Shown here piece by piece: positions 10,311 through 19,429 of a stretch of DNA of 64,000 bases. The position numbers were made by a program, and so were the translations under genes. Below the pieces are notes generated by a model. That model worked only from the letters and a program-made list of their open reading frames with translations, did not search any database and was not told the DNA's origin. The stretch covers positions 62,001 to 126,000 of the forward strand of contig NZ_JAGOMQ010000005.1 of the NCBI RefSeq assembly GCF_017993425.1, read 5' to 3'. Position 1 is the first letter of the stretch; every line of letters begins with the position of its first letter. Source of the stretch: Amaricoccus sp. GTDB taxonomy: Bacteria; Pseudomonadota; Alphaproteobacteria; Rhodobacterales; Rhodobacteraceae.

Positions 10311-10313
10311 CGC

Positions 10314-10347
10314 GGAGCCCCGGCAGGCCCTCGCCTGCCGGGGCTCC
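10314..10347. terminator. bidirectional hairpin terminator between rsgA and the AhpD-like gene
   Basis: A perfect 14-bp stem (GGAGCCCCGGCAGG at 10314-10327 with its complement at 10334-10347) and a 6-nt loop lie in the short gap between two convergent genes, ending just before the stop codon of the minus-strand gene. No long T-run follows on either side, so this is a strong hairpin and probable terminator rather than a canonical intrinsic one. Confidence 0.65.
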
Positions 10348-10348
10348 C

Positions 10349-10912
10349 TCAGCGCCCCAGCGCGTAGAACTCCGGGTTCGGCCGGACGTCGAAGGCGTTG
10401 GCGAGCCGGTTCGACATCGCGAAGAACGCCGCGATCGCCGCGATGTCCCACATGTCCTCGACCGAGAAGCCGTGGCCCTCCAGCCCCGCGTAGTCCGCCG
10501 CGCCGACCTCGTGCGCCCGAGCCGCCACCTTGCTCGCGAAGGCGAGCATCGCCTTCTGCCGCGGGCTGATCGCCGCCTTGCGCCAGTTCACGGCGACCTG
10601 GTCCGCCACCTGCGCGTCCTTCGCCCGGATGCGCAGGATCGCGCCGTGCGCCACCACGCAGTAGAGGCAGCGGTTCTCGCCCGAGGTGGCGACGACGATC
10701 ATCTCGCGCTCGGCCTTGCTGAGCCCGCCCGGCCGCTCCATCAGCGCGTCGTGATAGGCGAAGAAGGCGCGGAACTCCTCCGGCCGCCGCGCCAGCGCCA
10801 TGAACACGTTGGGCACGAAGCCCGATTTCTCCTGCACCGCGAGGATGCGCTCCCGCACGTCGTCGGGCAGGCCCCCCAGCTCGGGAAACGGAAACCGCGT
10901 CTCGTCCGTCAT
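10349..10912 (-). CDS. peroxidase-related / AhpD-like carboxymuconolactone decarboxylase family protein
   Basis: 187 residues. The redox motif C82-LY-C85 with H89 three residues later (ENRCLYCVVAHG) is the AhpD-type active site, and the protein follows the pattern of the uncharacterised peroxidase-related subgroup (GFVPNVFMALARRPE near the start, ISPRQKAMLAFASKV in the middle). It is likely a small thiol-based peroxide or hydroperoxide reductant; substrate unknown. It lies 4 nt after the molybdoenzyme gene, so the two are probably co-transcribed. ATG at 10912 fits the usual N-terminus; an upstream ATG would overlap the neighbour. Confidence 0.87.
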   Translation of the reverse strand: MTDETRFPFPELGGLPDDVRERILAVQEKSGFVPNVFMALARRPEEFRAFFAYHDALMERPGGLSKAEREMIVVATSGENRCLYCVVAHGAILRIRAKDAQVADQVAVNWRKAAISPRQKAMLAFASKVAARAHEVGAADYAGLEGHGFSVEDMWDIAAIAAFFAMSNRLANAFDVRPNPEFYALGR

Positions 10913-10916
10913 CGCC

Positions 10917-13229
10917 TCACCCCGCCAGCAGCTCGGCGACCTGCCGGCCATAGGTCTCGATCGCGTCCCGCGCCTCGCCCTCGTAGGGCTCGACCCGCAC
11001 GAGGCAGGTATGCGCCGCGCAGCCCTGGCCGAACTGCGACGAGCCGATGTCGAGCGTCAGCACGTTGGGGTTGCCGGCGATGTCGAGCCCGCTGTTGCCG
11101 ACCGGCGTCAGCCAGGCCCCCGTCGGCAGCGCCACCACCCCCGCCGCCACGCCCGCGTCGACCCGCGCCGTGGCGAGGCAGGCCCCGCGCGCGTTCCAGA
11201 GCCGCACCGTGGCCCCGTCGGCGATGCCGCGCGCCGCCGCCTCGGCCGGGGCCATCCGCGCCTGCTCGCGCCCGCCGCGCTTGTCCGCCCGGCTCGCCGG
11301 CCCGGTCTCGAGCTGGCTGTGCAGCCGCCCGGCGGGCTGGTGCGAGACGAGGTGCAGCTCGTCCCCCGCCGCGCCGCCCAGCCACTCCGCCGGCGGGATC
11401 CACGCCGGATGCGCCGGGCAGTCGGCATAGCCGAGCGCCGCCAGAAGCCGGCTCCCCAGCACGATCCGCCCGCTCTCCGTGGCGAGCGGGGCCGCCTCCG
11501 GATCGGCGCGGAACCCGTCGAGATAGGTGTGGTCCCCCTGCACCGGGCAGCGCGCGTGGCCCTGCGCCCAGAACGTCTCGAAGTCCGGCATCGCGAAGCC
11601 GCGCCGCCGCGCCGCATCCGCCCGGCTTCCCTCGTAGAGCCGCCGGATCCAGCCCATCTCGTCCAGCCCCTCGTCGAAGGCCGCGCCCACCCCGAGCCGC
11701 GCCGCCACGCCGCGCAGGATCTCGAAGTCCGACCGCGCCTCGCCCAGGGGCTCCACCGCCTTCGCCATGGCGAGGATGAAGTCCGAGCGCTTGTTGCCGG
11801 CGAGGTCGTTGCGCTCCACCGAGGTCGAGGCCGGCAGCAGGATGTCCGCCCGCCGCGCCGTCGCGGTCAGCATCGGGTCCTGCACGATCACCGTCTCGGG
11901 CCGCGTCCAGGCCTCGGCGAGCCGGTTGAGGTCCTGGTGGTGGTGGAACGGGTTGCCGCCCGCCCACCACAGCAGGCGGATGTCGGGATAGGTCCTCGCC
12001 TCGCCCTCGTAGCTGTAGCCCCCGCCCGGGCTCAGCAGCATGTCGGCGATCCGCGCCACCGGGATGAAGCTGTCGATGGCCTGCCGCCCCTGCGACATCC
12101 CCGGCGAGGCCGAGGTGACGAAGGGCGCGCCCATGCCCCCGAGCGAGCCGTAGCCGTAGCCCACCCCGCCGCCGGGCAGCCCGATCTGCCCCGCCACCGC
12201 GGCGAGGCCCAGCGCCGCCCAGAACGGCTGCTCGCCGTGATGGGCGCGCTGCAGCGACCAGCTCACCGTGAGCATGGACCGCGTCTCTACCAGCCGCCGC
12301 GCCAGCCCGGCGATCGCCTCCGCCGGGATCCCGGTGATCGCCGCCGCCCAGCCGGCGGTCCTGGGCGTCCCGTCCGTCTCCCCCCGCAGATAGGCGAGGA
12401 ACGCCTCCGACCCGCTGGTGCAGCGCGCGAGGAAATCCTCGTCGTGCCGCCCGGCCGCGACGATCTCGCCGGCGAGCCCGAGCATCAGCGCCGCATCCGT
12501 GTTCGGCCGGACCGGCCACCACTCCGCCCCCACCCATTCCGGCAGGTCGTCGGCGAGCGGCGAGACCAGCACCACCTTCACCCCGCGCGCCACGATTCCC
12601 CGCAGGTCCTCCTCCAGCCGGTGCGCGCCGATGCCGCCCGACTCGGTCTGCGCGGTGCGCGGGGTCATCGCGCCGAACACCACCAGCGTCTCGCCGTGCG
12701 CGGCGATGGTGTCGAGCGTGCTCGCCTGCCCCCAGCACGCCCGCTCGTCGCCGAGCACGTGGCGCAGGATCACCGGCCCCGCAGCGATGGAATAGGTGTC
12801 GACATGGCCGGTATAGCCGCCGACGAGGTTCAGCATCCGCTTGAGCAGCGTCGCCGGGTGGTGCAGCCGCCCGCAGCTCGCCCAGCCGTAGCTCCCCGCG
12901 AAGATCGACGCGGGCCCGTGCGTCTCCGTCACCCGCCGCACCTCGCCGGCCACCAGCTCCGTCGCCTCGTCCCAGCTCACCGGCACGAGGCGCTCGCCGC
13001 CGCGCCCCCGCCGGTCGCCGGCCCCGCGTGCGGCCAGCCAGCCCTCGCGCACCATCGGCCGCAGCACCCGCCGCTCGGGCCGCGTCCACTCCTCGACGGA
13101 GCGGATGATCGGCGACGGCGCCGGATCGAGCGCGAAGGGCTCCACCCCGACGATCCGCCCGCCCTCGACGAGGAGCGTGTAGGCCCCCCAGTGGCTGCAA
13201 TGCGGAACCCTGACGACGGCTTCGGCCAT
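10917..13229 (-). CDS. molybdopterin guanine dinucleotide oxidoreductase, BisC/TorZ/DMSO reductase type
   Basis: 770 residues of the serine-ligated S/N-oxide reductase branch. SYGWASCGRLHH (about 113-124) is the signature region, with S118 at the place of the Mo-ligating serine. QTESGGIGAHRLEED, a pterin-binding EADILLPA-like stretch (RRADILLPASTSVERND) and a C-terminal VALPTGAWLTP region follow. There is no Tat signal (it begins MAEAVVRVPHCSHWGAY), so it should be cytoplasmic, like biotin or methionine sulfoxide reductase BisC. Exact substrate cannot be read from sequence. It is followed by the AhpD-like gene. Confidence 0.88.
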   Translation of the reverse strand: MAEAVVRVPHCSHWGAYTLLVEGGRIVGVEPFALDPAPSPIIRSVEEWTRPERRVLRPMVREGWLAARGAGDRRGRGGERLVPVSWDEATELVAGEVRRVTETHGPASIFAGSYGWASCGRLHHPATLLKRMLNLVGGYTGHVDTYSIAAGPVILRHVLGDERACWGQASTLDTIAAHGETLVVFGAMTPRTAQTESGGIGAHRLEEDLRGIVARGVKVVLVSPLADDLPEWVGAEWWPVRPNTDAALMLGLAGEIVAAGRHDEDFLARCTSGSEAFLAYLRGETDGTPRTAGWAAAITGIPAEAIAGLARRLVETRSMLTVSWSLQRAHHGEQPFWAALGLAAVAGQIGLPGGGVGYGYGSLGGMGAPFVTSASPGMSQGRQAIDSFIPVARIADMLLSPGGGYSYEGEARTYPDIRLLWWAGGNPFHHHQDLNRLAEAWTRPETVIVQDPMLTATARRADILLPASTSVERNDLAGNKRSDFILAMAKAVEPLGEARSDFEILRGVAARLGVGAAFDEGLDEMGWIRRLYEGSRADAARRRGFAMPDFETFWAQGHARCPVQGDHTYLDGFRADPEAAPLATESGRIVLGSRLLAALGYADCPAHPAWIPPAEWLGGAAGDELHLVSHQPAGRLHSQLETGPASRADKRGGREQARMAPAEAAARGIADGATVRLWNARGACLATARVDAGVAAGVVALPTGAWLTPVGNSGLDIAGNPNVLTLDIGSSQFGQGCAAHTCLVRVEPYEGEARDAIETYGRQVAELLAG

Positions 13230-13371
13230 GCTCTGCTCCTCCGGCCCCGCAACTTCACCCCATACGCCGCCGGCATCAAGCCTCGGGCCCGCCGCGGGAA
13301 ACGAATCACCCCGCCCCCGCCCCGCGGTGCTAGATTGTCCGCGCCATCCGCTGCATCCCAAGGAGAACCTC

Positions 13372-15039
13372 ATGCGTTCGCGCGGCATCGGCCTGCTCCT
13401 CCTGTCGGTCGCGTTCGCAACGGCGCCGCCCGCCTTCGGGCAAGGCGCCGAGGCCAGGCGGCCGAACATCGTCATGCTCATGACGGACGACACCGGCTGG
13501 GCCGACTTCGGCGCCTATACCGGCGGCGGCGCGGCGCTCGGCCACCCGACGCCGCACGTCGACCAGATCGCGCAGGAGGGGGCGCTCTTCACCTCCTGGT
13601 ACGGGCAGGCGAGTTGCACCGCCGGGCGCGCCTCGTTCATCACCGGCCGCGTCCCGATCCGCTCCGCGCTCTCGATCGTGGTCGCGCCGGGCGACGAGAA
13701 CAGCCTCCGGACGAGCACGCCGACGATCGCCGAGTTCTTCCGCGACAACGGCTACACCACCTACTTCTCCGGCAAGTGGCACCTCGGCGACAAGCCGGAG
13801 GCCTACCCGATAGAGCACGGCTTCGACGAGATGAAGCACTTCGGCGCCTACTATCCGGGCGTCTACACCTACAGCGACACCTCGCCGTGGTTCCACCCGT
13901 GGTTCCCGTCCTACAACCCGGAGATCGCCAAGGCCTATTTCGACGTCGTCAACATGTACGAGTGGCAGGGCGTCGCCGGAAAGCCCGCCGAGAAGGTCGG
14001 CGAGTTCTCCTGGGACTATCTCTCGACCTTCGACGTGCGGCAGGCCGACAGCGCCGTCCAGTACATCAAGGACCACGCCAGGTCCGACAAGCCGTTCTTC
14101 ATGGACGTCAACTTCATGAAGATGCACAACCCCAACAACCCGGCCCCCGAGTTCGCCGGCAAGACCCACCTCGGCCGCTACTCCGACTCGATGCTCGAGC
14201 TCGATTCGAACATCGGCCGGATCATGGACGCGATCCGCGCCGAGGCTCCGAACACCATCGTCATCGTCACCGCCGACAACGGCGCCTGGCAGGACGCCTA
14301 CCCGGACGCCGGCACGCACCCGTTCCGCGGCGAGAAGGGCAGCTCCTTCGAGGCCGGCTGGCGGGTTCCGGGCCTGATGTGGTGGCCGGACCACATCCCG
14401 GCCGGCGAGGTCCGCGGCGAGATGATGAGCCACATCGACCTCTGGTCGACGCTCGCCGCCCTGTCCGGGCTGACCCCGCCGCCGCACGGCGCCTGGCAGG
14501 ACGACGACGGCAAGCCGATCTACTTCGACAGCATCGACAACAGCGCCTACGTCCTCGGCAAGGCCGACCATTCGGCGCGGCGGTCGTGGATGTACATCGA
14601 CGGCGAGACCTTCCAGGCGGTCCGGGTGGACGTCGCCGGGGATCCCAGGGAGCCCTGGGTCAACATCGCCTGGAAGTATACGTGGAACGCCAAGGACACC
14701 TGGCTCGGCCCGACGCAGGACCTCGGCTCGATCGGCTCGCTCTACAACCTGACGATGGACCCGTACGAGAAGTACGACATGGTGTTCAACGGCGCGATGT
14801 CGTCGCGGCTGCCCAAGAGCTCGCCCGGCCAGTACGCGGGCGAGGACAACGGCTGGGTGCTCGCGCTCGTCTATCCGCCGCTCATCGAGTTCGACAAGTC
14901 GCTGATCCAGTTCCCGAGCATCAAGCGGTTCCCCGGCGGCGCCTCGAACGACCTCAAGCCGAACCTGCAGGATCCGGAGAACCCGGTGCCGGCGCTCGAC
15001 CCGGATAACCCGCCGCGCGTGCAGGCCGGCGGCGGCTGA
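13372..15039 (+). CDS. exported arylsulfatase
   Basis: 555 residues. A signal peptide (MRSRGIGLLLLSVAFATAPP, cleavage probably near AFG-Q) is followed by the alkaline-phosphatase-fold sulfatase domain: metal ligands D39-D40 in MLMTDDTGW, the formylglycine site C82-TAGR, FSGKWHLGD, and VTADNGAW. The active-site motif is C-x-A-x-R, not the commoner C-x-P-x-R; this Ala form occurs in a known bacterial subfamily. The cysteine must be oxidised to formylglycine by a maturase not seen in this window. The SD AAGGAG precedes ATG 13372. It would hydrolyse sulfate esters in the periplasm. It stands alone, divergent from the molybdoenzyme. Confidence 0.92.
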   Translation: MRSRGIGLLLLSVAFATAPPAFGQGAEARRPNIVMLMTDDTGWADFGAYTGGGAALGHPTPHVDQIAQEGALFTSWYGQASCTAGRASFITGRVPIRSALSIVVAPGDENSLRTSTPTIAEFFRDNGYTTYFSGKWHLGDKPEAYPIEHGFDEMKHFGAYYPGVYTYSDTSPWFHPWFPSYNPEIAKAYFDVVNMYEWQGVAGKPAEKVGEFSWDYLSTFDVRQADSAVQYIKDHARSDKPFFMDVNFMKMHNPNNPAPEFAGKTHLGRYSDSMLELDSNIGRIMDAIRAEAPNTIVIVTADNGAWQDAYPDAGTHPFRGEKGSSFEAGWRVPGLMWWPDHIPAGEVRGEMMSHIDLWSTLAALSGLTPPPHGAWQDDDGKPIYFDSIDNSAYVLGKADHSARRSWMYIDGETFQAVRVDVAGDPREPWVNIAWKYTWNAKDTWLGPTQDLGSIGSLYNLTMDPYEKYDMVFNGAMSSRLPKSSPGQYAGEDNGWVLALVYPPLIEFDKSLIQFPSIKRFPGGASNDLKPNLQDPENPVPALDPDNPPRVQAGGG

Positions 15040-15054
15040 CCCCGGAACGGCGGT

Positions 15055-15079
15055 CGCGGGCGCGCGCCTTGCGCCCGCG
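15055..15079 (+). terminator. hairpin after the arylsulfatase gene
   Basis: A 9-bp stem (CGCGGGCGC at 15055-15063 with GCGCCCGCG at 15071-15079) and a 7-nt loop start 16 nt after the arylsulfatase stop. No T-run follows, so termination is inferred from position and stem strength only. Confidence 0.45.
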
Positions 15080-15164
15080 CCATCCGCAGGGCGGACCAGG
15101 TCCCGCCCCGCATCTCCCGACGCGGCGCCTTTCGCACGCCCCGGAAAAACCCTAGACCGGCGCA

Positions 15165-15821
15165 ATGATCGCAGCGCCTCCCGCCGGGACGTCCACGCTC
15201 GCCCTGACGGGCGAGGGGCTGGTCGCGTGTCCCTACTGCGACGCGCTCAACCGCGAGGTCGAGCCGCCGCTCGGCGGGCGGGTGCGCTGCGGCCGCTGCG
15301 GCGAGGTGGTGATGACCAACCGCCCGCACGCCCTCGACCGCACCCTCGCCGCCTCCGTCGCCGTCGTCGTGCTGATGATCGGCGCGGTGATGTTCCCCTT
15401 CCTCGAGCTCCACACCTTCGGCCTCACCCGCAAGGCCTCGGTGCTCGACGCCGCCCTCGCCTTCTCCTCCGGGCTGACCGCGCCCCTCGCCCTCGCGGTC
15501 GGGATGCTCATCGTCGTCATCCCGGTGATGCGCGCCTTCGCGCTCGCCTACGTCATCCTGCCGATCCGCCTCGGCCGCCCGCCCGCGCCCGGAGCCCACG
15601 AGGCCTTCCGCCTCGCCGGGCTGCTGCGCCCCTGGTCGATGGCCGAGGTCTTCATCATCGGCGTCGTCGTGGCGCTGGTGAAGGTCGCCGGCATGGCCTC
15701 CGTCTCGCTCGGCCCCGCCTTCTGGGCGATGGTCTGCATGGTCCTCCTCGTGGTCCTCGAGGCCACCTCCCTCGACGACTGGTCGCTATGGCGCATCCTG
15801 GACCGCACGGCCCCGCGCTGA
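15165..15821 (+). CDS. pqiA: PqiA-like inner-membrane protein, first half
   Basis: 218 residues. An N-terminal zinc ribbon (C22, C25, C42, C45) precedes four hydrophobic helices, the layout of one half of PqiA (paraquat-inducible protein A). In E. coli PqiA is one protein with two such halves; here the second half is the next ORF, overlapping by 34 nt. The Pqi system is an MCE-type lipid transport bridge between the membranes. Four-gene operon with the following PqiA half, PqiB and PqiC. Confidence 0.85.
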   Translation: MIAAPPAGTSTLALTGEGLVACPYCDALNREVEPPLGGRVRCGRCGEVVMTNRPHALDRTLAASVAVVVLMIGAVMFPFLELHTFGLTRKASVLDAALAFSSGLTAPLALAVGMLIVVIPVMRAFALAYVILPIRLGRPPAPGAHEAFRLAGLLRPWSMAEVFIIGVVVALVKVAGMASVSLGPAFWAMVCMVLLVVLEATSLDDWSLWRILDRTAPR

Positions 15822-16432
15822 CCGCCCGCGCCGCGGGCCTCGTCGGCTGCCGCGCCTGCGGCAAGGTGTCGCCCGCGGGGACGCCGCACTGCCCGCGCTG
15901 CCACGCGGCGCTGCACAGCCGCGCCCCCGCCTCGCTCCAGCGTGTCTGGGCCTGGCTCCTCGTCGGCCTGATCGCCTACATCCCCGCGAACCTCCTGCCG
16001 ATGATGATCACCACCATCACCGGCCGGAAGCTCTCCTCCACCATCCTCGGCGGGGTGGTCGACCTCGCCCATCACGGCGCCTGGCTTATCGCCGGCGTGG
16101 TCTTCCTCGCCAGCGTCGTCATCCCGGTCTCCAAGATCCTCACCATCGCCGTCCTCGCCCTCTCCATCCAGCGCCGCCTGCCGATCTCGGTCCACGCTCG
16201 CATGAAGCTATACGAGGCCGTCGAGTTCATCGGCCGCTGGTCCATGGTCGACGTCTTCGTCGTCGCCATCCTCACCGCGTTGATCCAGATGGGCTTCTTC
16301 GCCTCGATCCGCCCCGGCCCGGCGGCGGCCTTCTTCGCCCTCTCCGTCGCCTTTACCATGCTCTCGGCGCAGGCTATGGACCCGAGGCTGATCTGGGACA
16401 GCGTCGACAGACGCGCGGGTGACGATGACTGA
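15788..16432 (+). CDS. pqiA: PqiA-like inner-membrane protein, second half
   Basis: 214 residues with its own zinc ribbon (C21, C24, C35, C38) and four hydrophobic segments. The motif SKILTIAVLALS and the stretch LYEAVEFIGRWSMVDVFVVA are typical of PqiA proteins. The start ATG lies inside the previous ORF, and its stop overlaps the pqiB start, so all are translationally coupled. The overlap and intact domain structure of both halves suggest a genuine split gene rather than a frameshifted single gene. Confidence 0.88.
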   Translation: MAHPGPHGPALTARAAGLVGCRACGKVSPAGTPHCPRCHAALHSRAPASLQRVWAWLLVGLIAYIPANLLPMMITTITGRKLSSTILGGVVDLAHHGAWLIAGVVFLASVVIPVSKILTIAVLALSIQRRLPISVHARMKLYEAVEFIGRWSMVDVFVVAILTALIQMGFFASIRPGPAAAFFALSVAFTMLSAQAMDPRLIWDSVDRRAGDDD

Positions 16433-18857
16433 CGCACACGAGCCGATGATCGAGGAGCCGAAGGCCGAGCCGCGCTCGCGCCGCATCTCGGCGGTATGGC
16501 TCGTTCCCCTCGTCGCGCTGGCCATCTCGCTCTTCGTCGCCTGGCAGAGCTACTCCGAGCGCGGCCCGGCGATCGACATCGTCCTCGACAGCGCGGCCGG
16601 CATCGAGGCCGGCAAGACCACGATCCGCTTCCGCGACGTCAACATCGGCATCGTCGAGAGCGTCGCCTTCAGCGACGACCTCAAGAACGTCGTCGCCACC
16701 GCCCGCATCGAGAAGTCGATGGCGCGCTTCCTCGACTCCAACGCCGAGTTCTGGGTGGTCCGCCCGCAGGTCTCCACCCAGGGCGTCACCGGCATCGAGA
16801 CCGTCCTCTCCGGCGTCTACATCGAGGCCTTCTGGAGCGGCGAGCCGGGAACCCCGGCCCAGCGCTTCACCGCCCTGCCGCAGCCGCCGCTGACCCGCGC
16901 CGACCAGCCGGGCCTGCGCATCCGCCTGCGCGCCCCCGACGGCGGCTCCCTCTCCGCCGGCGCGCCGGTGCTCTACAAGCGCATCCCGGTCGGCCGCGTC
17001 GAGAAGGTCGAGCTCACCACCGACGGCGACGTCTTCGTCGACCTCTTCGTCAACGCCCCCTACGACGCCTTCCTCACCGAGGGCGCCCGCTTCTGGAACG
17101 CCTCGGGCTTCTCGCTCAACCTCGGCGCCGGCGGCGCGACGATCAGCGTCGAGAGCCTCGCCGCGCTCGTCCGCGGCGGCGTCGGCTTCGCCCAGATCGG
17201 CGCGCAGGCCCAGCAGGTCGAGGCAGGGCACGTCTTCGAGCTCTACGCCTCCGAATCGGCCGCCCGCCAGAACGCCATCGAGGACCTGCCCGGCGAGCGC
17301 GTCAGCCTCAACGCCTTCTTCGATTCGAGCGTCAGCGGCCTCGAGCCCGGCGCCAAGGTCGAGTTCCGCGGCGTCACCGTCGGCGAGGTCACCGCCTTCC
17401 AGCCGGTGGTGCTGCGCGAGGGCGACGCCACCCGGCTCCGGATGCGCGTCACGCTCGCCATCGTCCCCCAGCGCATGGGCATCGTCGCCGAGGCAGGCGC
17501 GATCCCCGAGGCCGGCCTCGACCTCCTCGCCGACCTCGTCGGCCAGGGCCTGCGCGCCCAGCTCGCCAGCGCCGGCCTCCTCGGCCAGTCGCTCTTCGTC
17601 AACCTCGCCGAGCTGCCCGACGCGCCCGCCGCCGCGCTCGAGCGCGACGCGCTGCCGCTCCCCGTCATCCCCTCCGCCGCCACCGAGGCCTCCGGCCTCG
17701 CCGCCTCGGCCGAGGGCGTGATGAAGCGCCTCGCCGCGCTGCCGCTCGAGGACCTGATCCGCACCTTCACGACGCTGCTCGCCAACGTGAACGCCGTGGT
17801 CGCCGACCCGAACGTCCGCACCGTCCCGGCCAACATCGGCGCGCTGATCGCCGACATCCGCGAGACGGTGGACACCAGCGGCATCAAGGACACCCCGGCG
17901 CAGATCGCCCAGACCCTCGCCACGATCCGCGAGGTCGTCTCCCAGGTCGAGACCCAGGAGCTGGTCACCGCGCTCACCGAGACGATCCAGACCACCCGCA
18001 CGACCATCGAGAAGTTCGGCGTCGTCGCCGACGGCGTGCCCGCGCTGATGACCAGCGTCGGCGGCGTCGCCGACGAGGCCCGCGCGCTCCCGCTCGACGA
18101 CTTCGTCGCCTCGGCGACCCGCACCGTCGACGGCATCGACGCGCTGGTCCGCTCCGAGAAGGTCGGCGCCATCCCCGGCTCCGTCGACGCGGCGCTCGCC
18201 GAGATCCGCGGGCTGATCGCCGACCTGCGCGCCGGCGGCACGGTCGAGAACGTCAACGCCACCGTGGCCTCGCTGCGCCGGCTGACCGACGAGCTCAACG
18301 CCGCCAACCTCGGGGCCGAGATCTCGAAGGCGGTCGCCTCCGCCGAGCGCGCCGCGGCCAACGTCGACACCGCCACCGCGCAGCTGCCGGAGGTGATCGA
18401 CAACCTCCGCGCCCTCTCGGCCCGCGTCGAGCAACTGCCGCTCGACCAGCTCGTCGCCCAGGCGACCCGCACCCTCGACGCCACCGAGACGCTCCTCGCC
18501 TCCGACGGCATGAAGCAGGTCCCGGCCGAGCTGTCGCAGTCGCTCGCCCAGGTCCGCGCCCTCGTCGCCGAGCTGCGCGAGGGCGGCGCGGTCCAGAACG
18601 TCAACAGCGCGCTCGCCTCCGCCGACGAGGCGGCCGCGGCGATCACCTCCGCCGCCGCCCTGCTCCCGGCGCTGATCGAGCGCATCGACCGGCTCACCGC
18701 CACCGCCGACACCACGATCGCCGGCTTCGCGCCCGGCTCCGAGCTGACCCGCGAGACCCAGGCGATGCTGCGCGACCTGCGCAACGCCGCCCAGTCGGTC
18801 AACGCGCTGGTCATCGCGCTGGAGCGCAAGCCGAACTCGGTCCTCTTCGGGAGATGA
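16425..18857 (+). CDS. pqiB: PqiB-like MCE (MlaD) domain protein with long helical C-terminal extension
   Basis: About 810 residues: one N-terminal transmembrane anchor (ISAVWLVPLVALAISLFVAW), three MCE/MlaD domains (about 45-160, 165-275, 290-400), then a long Ala-rich helical region to the end. Within that region a unit of about 115 residues beginning ATRT(V/L)D and containing LR.GG.V.NVN recurs at about 564 and 679. E. coli PqiB is about 545 residues, so the helical tube-forming part is far longer here. It should form a hexameric lipid tunnel across the periplasm. ATG 16425 is preferred; a GTG two codons upstream is possible. Confidence 0.9.
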   Translation: MTDAHEPMIEEPKAEPRSRRISAVWLVPLVALAISLFVAWQSYSERGPAIDIVLDSAAGIEAGKTTIRFRDVNIGIVESVAFSDDLKNVVATARIEKSMARFLDSNAEFWVVRPQVSTQGVTGIETVLSGVYIEAFWSGEPGTPAQRFTALPQPPLTRADQPGLRIRLRAPDGGSLSAGAPVLYKRIPVGRVEKVELTTDGDVFVDLFVNAPYDAFLTEGARFWNASGFSLNLGAGGATISVESLAALVRGGVGFAQIGAQAQQVEAGHVFELYASESAARQNAIEDLPGERVSLNAFFDSSVSGLEPGAKVEFRGVTVGEVTAFQPVVLREGDATRLRMRVTLAIVPQRMGIVAEAGAIPEAGLDLLADLVGQGLRAQLASAGLLGQSLFVNLAELPDAPAAALERDALPLPVIPSAATEASGLAASAEGVMKRLAALPLEDLIRTFTTLLANVNAVVADPNVRTVPANIGALIADIRETVDTSGIKDTPAQIAQTLATIREVVSQVETQELVTALTETIQTTRTTIEKFGVVADGVPALMTSVGGVADEARALPLDDFVASATRTVDGIDALVRSEKVGAIPGSVDAALAEIRGLIADLRAGGTVENVNATVASLRRLTDELNAANLGAEISKAVASAERAAANVDTATAQLPEVIDNLRALSARVEQLPLDQLVAQATRTLDATETLLASDGMKQVPAELSQSLAQVRALVAELREGGAVQNVNSALASADEAAAAITSAAALLPALIERIDRLTATADTTIAGFAPGSELTRETQAMLRDLRNAAQSVNALVIALERKPNSVLFGR

Positions 18858-19429
18858 CGATGCGCCGCAGCCTCCTCCTGCTCCTCGCGGCGCTCGGCCT
18901 CGCCGCCTGCGCCGGCAAACCCGACTACTACCTGGTGCCCCCGGTCGGCGGGGCGAGCCGGCAGGGCTCGGCCGGCAGCGTCGCCGTCGCCGACATGAGC
19001 CTGCCCGCCTACGCCGAGACGGTCGAGATCGCGGTGATGAACGACACTGGCGCGGTCACGCTCTCCAAGGGCGCGCTCTGGGCCGACACCCCGCGCCGGG
19101 CGCTCACCCGGCACCTCGTCGCCGCGCTGCAATCCCGCCTCGCCGCGCAGGTGGCGACCGAGCCCTGGCCGGCCTTCGACCAGCCCGACCTCCGCGTCGA
19201 GGTCTTCGTCGATCGCATGATCGGCGCGCCCGACGGCCCCTTCCAGTTCTCCGGGCAGTACGTGATCGTCTCGAACCTCTCCGGCCGGGTGATCTCCTCC
19301 GACCGCTTCGCCATCACCCTGCCGCCGCAGGGCGCCGGCTACCAGGGCCTGATCGACGCCCACGCCCGCGCCGTCGAGGCCCTCGCCGACCAGATCGCCG
19401 CCCGCCTGTCACGCGGCGGCTATTCCTGA
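18854..19429 (+). CDS. pqiC: PqiC-like outer-membrane lipoprotein
   Basis: 191 residues of the ABC-type transport auxiliary lipoprotein (PqiC) family. The signal peptide ends in a lipobox LAAC (about residues 15-18), giving a lipid-anchored protein. VFVDRMIGAPDGPFQFSGQYVI fits the family beta-sheet region. The start overlaps the pqiB stop (ATGA). It is expected to dock the PqiB tube at the outer membrane. Last gene of the pqi operon; its end overlaps the convergent VPLPA gene by about 10 nt. Confidence 0.88.
   Translation: MTMRRSLLLLLAALGLAACAGKPDYYLVPPVGGASRQGSAGSVAVADMSLPAYAETVEIAVMNDTGAVTLSKGALWADTPRRALTRHLVAALQSRLAAQVATEPWPAFDQPDLRVEVFVDRMIGAPDGPFQFSGQYVIVSNLSGRVISSDRFAITLPPQGAGYQGLIDAHARAVEALADQIAARLSRGGYS

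Noticed and set aside
10800-15008. 1402-codon plus-strand open frame across the molybdoenzyme and arylsulfatase genes
   Set aside because: It runs opposite to one clear gene and out of frame with another; composition is that of a shadow frame.
15165-16432. Frameshifted single pqiA gene
   Set aside because: Both halves have their own start codon, zinc ribbon and four helices, and the 34-nt overlap is clean, so two coupled genes are more likely than an error.
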